The notes under the pieces were generated by a model. That model saw only the letters and a program-made list of their open reading frames with translations, made no database searches and was not told where the DNA came from. 59,275 bases of DNA from a virus: the IMG/VR virus record IMGVR_UViG_3300042860_000755, positions 1-59,275 of that record. One strand, given 5' to 3'. The position numbers and the translations under genes were made by a program. This document shows, in pieces, positions 52,852 through 58,333 of the stretch. Each line of letters opens with the position of its first letter. The first letter of the stretch is position 1.

Positions 52852-52967
52852 GCGGCCCCCATCAACAATTTTTTGAGGGCCGGGACAGACCGCCCACTGA
52901 TGCGGGACAGGTCTGCGAGGGTGATGTTGGTGCTATCAAACAGATCGACAATTTGCTGGTCAGTCAT
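52848..52967 (-). CDS. 39-aa HTH-like peptide
   Basis: MTDQQIVDLFDSTNITLADL then SRISGRSVPALKKLLMGAA: helix, turn, helix with ITLADLSRISGRSVPALKKL as the likely DNA-binding element. Preceded by TTTAAACCGGAGACCCCACC. It may be a local regulator of the accessory operon. Confidence 0.5.
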   Translation of the reverse strand: MTDQQIVDLFDSTNITLADLSRISGRSVPALKKLLMGAA

Positions 52968-53082
52968 GGTGGGGTCTCCGGTTTAAAAGGGATACGGGTC
53001 TGCGGTCAGACAGGCAGCAGGCCAGGGCCTGCCCTACATGCGACCGCCAGAGGTTGATCTTGCCGATGGTCAGGGGTCTCAT
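52960..53082 (-). CDS. 40-aa basic peptide
   Basis: MRPLTIGKINLWRSHVGQAL then ACCLSDRRPVSLLNRRPHHD. It begins with a TGATG overlap at the previous stop, but its end overlaps the ribosome site and start of the HTH gene. The operon fit is good; the coding evidence is weak. Confidence 0.4.
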   Translation of the reverse strand: MRPLTIGKINLWRSHVGQALACCLSDRRPVSLLNRRPHHD

Positions 53083-53291
53083 CAGTTGTGCTTGGGGTAG
53101 GCGTAGTACACGCCGCGCTCGACCTGCTCGACCCTGTAACCTCGGCGGCGCAGTGCCAGGATCACGGGGATAGACCAGGGCTTGCAAGGCCCGGTCTCCA
53201 TGTAGAGTGCCCCATCGTTGTGCGAGTTGTCGTCTTCCTCGATCATGCGGATCGCCCACTCAGTGGTCGGTTTCCATTTGTTCCAATCCAT
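53082..53291 (-). CDS. Small protein of unknown function
   Basis: 69 aa: MDWNKWKPTTEWAIRMIEED, ALYMETGPCKPWSIPVILAL, then RRRGYRVEQVERGVYYAYPK. Preceded by GTTTAAAC and the leader CCGGAGAACGAACCATG that also precedes the 54083 gene. No family recognised. Confidence 0.6.
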   Translation of the reverse strand: MDWNKWKPTTEWAIRMIEEDDNSHNDGALYMETGPCKPWSIPVILALRRRGYRVEQVERGVYYAYPKHN

Positions 53292-53306
53292 GGTTCGTTC
53301 TCCGGT

Positions 53307-53486
53307 TTAAACGTTGTTGATGATGGTCAGGACGGTGTAAACGCGAACACCGCGCCGAGCCAATTGCTTGGCGTCATGGGTGATGCCGATCTTGGCCCCG
53401 CGCAGAGTCTTGTATTGCTTGCCCGTCTCGGCCCACAAGTAGCCGAGTTGGTTGCGAATCAGGGTCACTGATTGGGTCTTATGCAT
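53307..53486 (-). CDS. 59-aa basic protein ending inside GTTTAAAC
   Basis: MHKTQSVTLIRNQLGYLWAE then TGKQYKTLRGAKIGITHDAK and RRGVRVYTVLTIINNV. TGATG overlap at the start; the stop TAA lies in the GTTTAAAC at 53305-53312. Too short for ordinary gene calls, but it fits the operon exactly. Confidence 0.55.
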   Translation of the reverse strand: MHKTQSVTLIRNQLGYLWAETGKQYKTLRGAKIGITHDAKQLARRGVRVYTVLTIINNV

Positions 53487-53614
53487 CAGCCCCCCCGATT
53501 CAGGTGGGCAAGGGCTGCGGCACGGGAATCGAACCGGCCACTGATCGGGGTCTGATGGGGGCCGCGAACAATGAACCAGCCGCCGAGCAGGCGGTTAAAG
53601 ATGATGCGTGGCAT
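53486..53614 (-). CDS. 42-aa small protein
   Basis: From the ATG at 53614 after AAAGGATCGCC: MPRIIFNRLLGGWFIVRGPH then QTPISGRFDSRAAALAHLNR. A beta hairpin plus helix with FDSRAAALAHL, a pattern of small phage proteins. Unknown. Confidence 0.5.
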   Translation of the reverse strand: MPRIIFNRLLGGWFIVRGPHQTPISGRFDSRAAALAHLNRGG

Positions 53615-53624
53615 GGCGATCCTT

Positions 53625-53855
53625 TCAGGTAGCGGTTGCAACAGCGTAGAAGTCATGCTGGCCCTCGCATCCGACATGGGTCATGCGGTCAGGGTGAAAC
53701 CCGTGGATGGATTGAATGGCGGCGCGGTTGGCGTTATGTGCGCCGTGGTCATAGGGCACGGTGCGGGTGCATCCCGTGGTGATGCACTTGACGGTGATGG
53801 TTGAACCCCGGGAGTCAGTGGCGGGGTTGTGGCGGGTTTTGTAAAGGGTGATCAT
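53625..53855 (-). CDS. Small Cys/His-containing protein
   Basis: 76 aa from the ATG at 53855: MITLYKTRHNPATDSRGSTI, TVKCITTGCTRTVPYDHGAH, then HGFHPDRMTHVGCEGQHDFY. KCITTGC and GCEGQH could bind zinc. The CCCGGAGAGCAACC leader resembles others in the operon. Confidence 0.55.
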   Translation of the reverse strand: MITLYKTRHNPATDSRGSTITVKCITTGCTRTVPYDHGAHNANRAAIQSIHGFHPDRMTHVGCEGQHDFYAVATAT

Positions 53856-53921
53856 GGTTGCTCTCCGGGTTGGTTGCATGAGACCCCCTGCCGGGGGTTT
53901 CGCCTATTCAAGGCTCATCAG

Positions 53922-54083
53922 TCATGCTGTTTTGACGGGGTAATTGCACATTTCATAGAACAGGGCTGCGTCAGCCTGGGCCAGCAGGATTTCAGCGAAG
54001 GGGTGTTTGCGGCTGTAGGCCATCACGGCGGCATGGTTGGCTGCGGTAGGGTTGGCGCGGTAGCGGTTAAGCAGTGCTTTCAT
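53922..54083 (-). CDS. 53-aa helical protein, first gene of the leftward accessory operon
   Basis: From the ATG at 54083: MKALLNRYRANPTAANHAAV, MAYSRKHPFAEILLAQADAA and LFYEMCNYPVKTA. Alpha-helical, with SRKHPFAEILL. The ribosome leader CCGGAGAACGAACC is identical to the one before the 53291 gene. Unknown function. Confidence 0.55.
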   Translation of the reverse strand: MKALLNRYRANPTAANHAAVMAYSRKHPFAEILLAQADAALFYEMCNYPVKTA

Positions 54084-54150
54084 GGTTCGTTCTCCGGTTA
54101 AGTGCGGGATGCACTCCAATGCCCAGACGGGCATCAGGCTGCAAACAGCA

Positions 54151-54214
54151 ACTCCAATGTGGGAGTAGATGTTTATCTACCGTCGTGATTGACGGTGCAG
54201 GGCGTGTCCCCTGC
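54151..54214. other. Tandem array of four short hairpins
   Basis: Consecutive inverted repeats: ACTCC/GGAGT (54151-54166), GTAGAT/ATCTAC (54165-54180, loop GTTT), CCGTC/GACGG (54180-54195) and GCAGGG/CCCTGC (54197-54214). Successive hairpins abut or share edge bases. It lies between the accessory operon and the origin-like repeats, in DNA without a reading frame. Could be a structured 5' leader, an origin element or a protein-binding array. Between here and 54419 only an AAAGC/GCTTT hairpin with T tail (~54245) and an ATCAAG/CTTGAT hairpin (~54327) were noticed. Confidence 0.5.
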
Positions 54215-54419
54215 CTGTATTGAACCCGTTGCCGGGGAAAGCCTGAAAGCTTTTTACCTCCACAGACCGACCTTATCGCGGGCCGTTCGCACTAGACTCG
54301 ATCGTCTCTGCCTCGCTAGCACTATCAAGCAATCACTTGATATCACTAGGGCATGGAACGGACTGTAGCGGGTTTAAACCAGCCTGTCAACAACCCCACG
54401 ATTTAGTCGGGTATTAGAC

Positions 54420-54462
54420 CCGCAAGGGGTTGCCGCAAGGGGTTGCGGTTGGCATATATATG
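54420..54462. repeat. 13-bp tandem direct repeat and AT palindrome in the origin region
   Basis: CCGCAAGGGGTTG occurs twice back to back (54420-54432, 54433-54445), followed by palindromic CATATATATG (54453-54462). Iteron-like repeats beside an easily melted AT segment are common at replication origins. Confidence 0.6.
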
Positions 54463-54582
54463 TGGCCCAAGGATTCAAGGAATGGGTTACAGGGCGCTGG
54501 AAGGGGTTCAGGCGGGGTAGGTATCAACCAGACCAATACGGCGGCAGGAAGGCATGGTTGCAATGAAAAAGTTTTACTTTAG

Positions 54583-54787
54583 TTATCCACAATGGTGTGG
54601 ACAAGTCAAAGTTATCCACAGCCTGTGGACAAGTTTTGTAGTACTTGAGTATTGCAACCAGGGTTTAAACGGGCGATCGTGGCCTGGGTAAGGGGTAGGG
54701 TAGGGTAAGTGGTTTTTGACGCGAAACTTACAACTTCTGTGGATAAGTTGTGGATGACGGTTGGAGTTATTCACAGCCTGTGGATAA
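54583..54787. other. Candidate replication origin with DnaA-box cluster
   Basis: DnaA-box-like 9-mers: TTATCCACA at 54583-54591 and 54612-54620; TTATTCACA at 54767-54775; reverse-strand TTATCCACA at 54738-54746 and 54779-54787; variant TTGTCCACA (reverse) at 54596-54604 and 54624-54632. Two pairs form head-to-head dyads with the same GCC/T spacing (54612-54632 and 54767-54787). GTTTAAAC lies at 54372, 54663 and 54820. Non-coding, between divergent operons. It would bind host DnaA; no dnaA gene is present in the window. Confidence 0.75.
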
Positions 54788-54844
54788 CCTGATAGACTGC
54801 GATGCGAACGGTGGTTCAGGTTTAAACGGTGAAGGGGTGATGCG

Positions 54845-55540
54845 ATGGGCATGGGGAATGATCAGATGCGGGGCAATGGCAGGGCGACAAAAGATGATCT
54901 ACTGCGAAGGCTGGAGGAAGTGATGCTCGATGGTGATGGAAACCAGAACGATCAAGAGCCCGGACTGAGCGAAGCGGAGCGGTTAGCCAGAGACGCAGTT
55001 CCCCCAAAGCGTAGGGTAGACGGAGAGATGGTCGGAACACCCAGAGCAAAGCCAATGACAAGCTCCATGATGGAGTTCGCCAAAGGGCTTATAGAGGGAA
55101 AGACACAGTTAGAGGCGTACCAGAACGCATACCCCAATGGGAAGGCAACAGATAGGACACTGAAGACAGCAGCATGGAAGCTAGCGCAAGACCCAAGGAT
55201 ACAAAGGATGCTGCAAGAGCATTGGGGTCAGACAGTGGAAGCGCTGACGGATGATGCAGTGGCGGTGAAACGATATGTGATCAAGTCGCTGCTGGAGTTG
55301 AGCAAAGAAGCAAAGCAGGAGGGCTCCAAACTCAAGGCACTGGAGTTGATGGGCAAGACAGTGGGAATGTTTAAACAGACTGTGCAAGAGGATGACGACA
55401 GTGTGACCGCAGACCAACTGAAGCAAGAGCTTGCGAAGCACATGCGTCTAGTGGGCAATGTGCGTAGAGTGAGCAAGGCGCAGATCATTGAACTGCCCTC
55501 TACGGTCATCAGTGAGCCGGTGGAGCGAGGACAGGTTTAA
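54845..55540 (+). CDS. Terminase small subunit
   Basis: 231 aa. A disordered charged N-terminus, then MTSSMMEFAKGLIEGKTQLE, AYQNAYPNGKATDRTLKTAA and WKLAQDPRIQRMLQEHWGQT, the helix-turn-helix layout of Terminase_2-like small subunits, followed by a helical oligomerisation region (KRYVIKSLLELSKEAKQEGS). Recognises phage DNA and recruits TerL, encoded two genes later. GGGGTGATGCG precedes the ATG. The stop TAA is inside GTTTAAAC (55535), and another copy is at 55369. Confidence 0.8.
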   Translation: MGMGNDQMRGNGRATKDDLLRRLEEVMLDGDGNQNDQEPGLSEAERLARDAVPPKRRVDGEMVGTPRAKPMTSSMMEFAKGLIEGKTQLEAYQNAYPNGKATDRTLKTAAWKLAQDPRIQRMLQEHWGQTVEALTDDAVAVKRYVIKSLLELSKEAKQEGSKLKALELMGKTVGMFKQTVQEDDDSVTADQLKQELAKHMRLVGNVRRVSKAQIIELPSTVISEPVERGQV

Positions 55541-55735
55541 ACGGGGGAGTGGCATCAGTGATGGCTGGGAGGGAGGGAGAGACACCCCCACCCCCCGCTT
55601 TGGCAGATGGGTCCCCCTCCTCGCCTTACGCTCGATTCCACTCATCCGATCATCCCCAAACACAAACGTTCGCACCCACCCCCATCCATTTCCAATTCCC
55701 AACCCCCACCCCTATATATTTTTGAAATTACTGAC
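55541..55735. other. Purine-to-pyrimidine-biased intergenic tract
   Basis: GGGAGGGAGGGAGAG (~55568-55582) is followed by strongly C-rich DNA (CACCCCCACCCCCC, CCCACCCCCATCC, CCCAACCCCCACCCC) to about 55721, then an AT-rich TATATATTTTTGAAATT. CAAACGTTCGC occurs at 55663-55673 and again at 55739-55749. No gene is seen. Next to terS, it could hold a packaging (pac) site or a transcription control region. Confidence 0.4.
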
Positions 55736-55779
55736 TTGCAAACGTTCGCTATTGTGTTTAAACTTTGTTTGGTTTAAAC
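55736..55779 (+). promoter_or_regulatory. Promoter with AACGTTCG and two GTTTAAAC copies
   Basis: TTGCAA (55736-55741) and TAAACT (55759-55764), 17 bases apart. AACGTTCG lies in the spacer, GTTTAAAC (55756-55763) covers the -10, and a second copy follows at 55772-55779. It would drive the HTH and terminase large genes. Arrangement parallels the promoter at 43783. Confidence 0.5.
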
Positions 55780-55794
55780 GCGGATTGTTTAAGG

Positions 55795-55986
55795 ATGATT
55801 GATTACGCCCACCCCACGATGATGGCTGAGAAGGCTTTGAGGGAGCTTCATGAGGCGATGCTTGCTCGCAGGTTTGAGGATGCGCGTCAGGCGGCTTTGC
55901 GGTGCATGGTTGAGTGCAAGATTGCGTACCACAGCATTCGGGTGATGGAAGAGGAATATGTCAGCAAAGCATCAACTCGTGCTTGA
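55795..55986 (+). CDS. Small helical protein before the LexA-like gene
   Basis: 63 aa from the ATG at 55795 (TTTAAGG upstream). MIDYAHPTMMAEKALRELHE, AMLARRFEDARQAALRCMVE and CKIAYHSIRVMEEE: a single helical hairpin. AEKALRELHEA.....f..A...a is frequent in phage proteins near terminase genes. Overlaps the next gene by 29 bases. Confidence 0.6.
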   Translation: MIDYAHPTMMAEKALRELHEAMLARRFEDARQAALRCMVECKIAYHSIRVMEEEYVSKASTRA

Positions 55987-56188
55987 TTTCATCCGGGCGT
56001 ACATTCGGCTTCATGGGATGTCTCCTTCTTACCAGACGATTGCTTCTGGTGTGGGGATGAAGTCAAAGGCGAATATTCACCGGATCATCCATAAGTTGCA
56101 GGATGAGGGGCTTTTGACTATTCGCCCCTACAAGTTCAATTCGATCAAGTTGATTGACCGCAGTGCTCGTGAGGTGTCTGCTCTATGA
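55958..56188 (+). CDS. Stand-alone LexA-type winged-helix protein
   Basis: 76 aa. QLVLDFIRAYIRLHGMSPSY, QTIASGVGMKSKANIHRIIH, then KLQDEGLLTIRPYKFNSIKL aligns in style with the N-terminal DNA-binding domain of LexA (helix-turn-helix then wing). There is no C-terminal peptidase, so RecA-triggered self-cleavage is not possible. Probably a transcription regulator of late or packaging genes; AACGTTCG sites upstream are candidate operators. ATGA overlap with TerL. Confidence 0.72.
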   Translation: MSAKHQLVLDFIRAYIRLHGMSPSYQTIASGVGMKSKANIHRIIHKLQDEGLLTIRPYKFNSIKLIDRSAREVSAL

Positions 56189-57693
56189 CGTTGCTGACCC
56201 GGCAGGAGATTGATGACTATGAGGGGATGATTCCTCTGGTTGGGCTGGAGCAGCGCAGGAAGATACAGAAGCTTTTGGAGTTGGACAAGCGGGAGAGGTG
56301 CCGGGAGTCCTTCATCTTCTTCGTGTCGCAGATGTGGCCTGTGTTTATTTCGGGCAAGCATCATCAGATCATGGCTGATGCTTTTGAGAGGGTGGCCAGG
56401 GGTGAGTTGAAGAGGTTGATCATCAACATGCCGCCCCGGCATACGAAGTCGGAGTTTGCTTCTTACCTGCTCCCGGCTTGGTTTCTTGGGATGTTTCCTG
56501 AGAAGAAGATCATCCAGACCGCCCACACCGCAGAATTGGCTGTTGGTTTTGGCCGGAAGGTGAGGAACTTGGTCTCGTCCAACGAGTACCAGAAGGTCTT
56601 TCAGACGGAACTTTCTTCTGATTCCAAGGCTGCGGGGCGGTGGAATACCTCTGTTGGGGGTGATTACTTCGCCATCGGTGTTGGCGGTGCTGTCACGGGT
56701 AAGGGCGCTGATCTTTTGATCATTGACGACCCGCATTCTGAGCAGGAAGCCAAGCAAAACAACCCCGCCGTCTACCACGGGGTCTATGAATGGTACACAT
56801 CCGGCCCCCGGCAGCGTCTTCAGCCTGGGGGTTCAATCATTATTGTGATGACGCGGTGGTCAAAAATAGATTTGACCGGCCAAGTCATGAAAAATTCGGA
56901 AAAAGACGGCACAGATGCGTGGGAAGTCATCGAATTTCCCGCAATTTTGCCCTCCGGAACCCCTCTTTGGCCCGGATTTTGGAAAAAAGAGGAGCTTGAA
57001 GCCATCAGGGCTGAGATTCCAGTGTCCAAATGGAATGCTCAGTACCAACAAAACCCCACATCCGAAGAAGGCGCTATCGTCAAGCGCGAGCAATGGCAAA
57101 TTTGGGAGTCAGAAATGCCCCCGCCATGCGAATACATCATCCAGTCCTGGGATACAGCCTTTGAAAAACACAACCGCGCAGACTACTCTGCATGTACTAC
57201 GTGGGGAGTGTTTAAACATCCCGATTCCAAGGGCAACTACAAGACAAACATCATCCTTCTTGACGCCTTCAAGGACCGAATGGAGTTTCCTGAACTCAAG
57301 GCCAAGGCCATTGAGATGTACAAGGAGTGGAACCCAGACACCCTGATCGTTGAAAAGAGGGCCGCTGGTGCCCCTTTGATCTACGAGCTTCGCCAAACCG
57401 GCATCCCTCTTTCAGAGTACACACCAAGCAAGGGACAGGATAAGATTGCGCGTGTAAACGCAATTTCAGACCTGTTTGCGTCTGGCGTGGTCTGGTGTCC
57501 AGATACCCGCTGGGCCGATGAACTCATGGAAGAGATGGCCGCGTTCCCTAATGGCGACCATGATGACTTGGTTGACTCGGCGTCACAGGCTCTTTTGAGG
57601 TTCAGGCAGGGCGGATTCATCCCAATCGACTCGGATGAGCCCGAAGAGACGATTTATTTTCGCGGTCGCAAAGATCGCTTCTATACCGTGTGA
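56185..57693 (+). CDS. Terminase large subunit
   Basis: 502 aa. ATPase: Walker A-like NMPPRHTKSE (81-90), Walker B LLIIDDP (177-183), and IIIVMTRWSKIDL (C-motif area). Nuclease: Asp323 (SWDTAFEKHN), Glu390 (TLIVEKRAAG) and GDHDDLVD (457-464). Translocates DNA into the head and cuts it. The first ~200 codons are strongly G-rich on this strand, while the rest is C-rich, hinting at a mosaic joint near 56.7-56.9 kb. GTTTAAAC at 57210. Confidence 0.93.
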   Translation: MTLLTRQEIDDYEGMIPLVGLEQRRKIQKLLELDKRERCRESFIFFVSQMWPVFISGKHHQIMADAFERVARGELKRLIINMPPRHTKSEFASYLLPAWFLGMFPEKKIIQTAHTAELAVGFGRKVRNLVSSNEYQKVFQTELSSDSKAAGRWNTSVGGDYFAIGVGGAVTGKGADLLIIDDPHSEQEAKQNNPAVYHGVYEWYTSGPRQRLQPGGSIIIVMTRWSKIDLTGQVMKNSEKDGTDAWEVIEFPAILPSGTPLWPGFWKKEELEAIRAEIPVSKWNAQYQQNPTSEEGAIVKREQWQIWESEMPPPCEYIIQSWDTAFEKHNRADYSACTTWGVFKHPDSKGNYKTNIILLDAFKDRMEFPELKAKAIEMYKEWNPDTLIVEKRAAGAPLIYELRQTGIPLSEYTPSKGQDKIARVNAISDLFASGVVWCPDTRWADELMEEMAAFPNGDHDDLVDSASQALLRFRQGGFIPIDSDEPEETIYFRGRKDRFYTV

Positions 57694-57700
57694 GGAATAG

Positions 57701-58324
57701 ATGGATTACGACACGATTTTGAAAGCTGTTGGAGAGGAGCCGGAGTATTTGTTCCGCACTTCGCGGGGGTCTGCCTATGGTCATTACCCCGACAGCAGCA
57801 CGGTGCGCAACAGGTCGGGAGAAGGCCATAAAGACACAACCACCGGCCTGCAACCCCGTTCTGGCAAAACCGTTTACATGAGCCCGCAGGATGTAAACCG
57901 GATGGCAGGGATGTTCCAAAACGCGGAACTTGCGACGCAGTTTAAACCGTCGTCTTTCAACAAAGAGACGAAGAGCGGCACTGCGGCACTGACCTACGCG
58001 CAAGACTACGGCCCAAAAAAAGCGGGCACCGTCATTCATGAGGCGCAGTTCACCACAGTCCCCAGGAAGGGGCTAATCCCAGTTGAGATTAACCGCAGCG
58101 AAAGCCCAATAGGCGATTCTGGTCGAGGCATACATTGGGGGACTCCAATCACAGAAGTTGTGCCTAGAGGTGGCATGGGACGGGGTGTAGTTGGAACTCC
58201 GGCCCAGATGGGCGGCGGCGCTGGAAGCACCATACGCGCTTTAAACCTACAGAAATTAATGGCTGCTGGCGGCGCTGTAAAGATGCCCGATTCCTACAGC
58301 CAGGGTGGCTGGAAACTTATTTAA
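57701..58324 (+). CDS. Conserved protein between TerL and portal, with AAGGAVKMPDSY tail
   Basis: 207 aa. YLFRTSRGSAYGHYPDSSTV near the start, MSPQDVNRMAGMFQNAEL in the middle, and a C-terminus LQKLMAAGGAVKMPDSYSQG then GWKLI, a block I recall as recurrent in phage proteins. It contains one more example of the Ala-x-Gly-Gly element seen in the virion proteins. Function unknown; possibly packaging or head related. GTTTAAAC at 57940 encodes Gln-Phe-Lys-Pro. Confidence 0.6.
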   Translation: MDYDTILKAVGEEPEYLFRTSRGSAYGHYPDSSTVRNRSGEGHKDTTTGLQPRSGKTVYMSPQDVNRMAGMFQNAELATQFKPSSFNKETKSGTAALTYAQDYGPKKAGTVIHEAQFTTVPRKGLIPVEINRSESPIGDSGRGIHWGTPITEVVPRGGMGRGVVGTPAQMGGGAGSTIRALNLQKLMAAGGAVKMPDSYSQGGWKLI

Positions 58325-58333
58325 GGAAAAATC

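Larger units (their letters stand above)
910..57947. repeat. Dispersed palindrome GTTTAAAC (29 exact copies) plus RTTTAAAY variants
   Basis: Exact copies start at 3928, 4557, 5677, 22898, 29263, 30306, 31785, 32905, 33607, 36091, 40149, 43999, 44378, 46485, 47053, 47387, 48783, 50559, 51258, 53305, 54372, 54663, 54820, 55369, 55535, 55756, 55772, 57210 and 57940. Variants occur near 910, 931, 25081, 27586, 32136, 35518, 41115, 41950, 42561, 43096, 45674, 47702 and 48501. None was found between about 5.7 and 22.9 kb, the fibre and lysis region. Copies fall in Phe-Lys, Leu-Asn and stop frames, on both strands, and in intergenic DNA. Confidence 0.9.
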
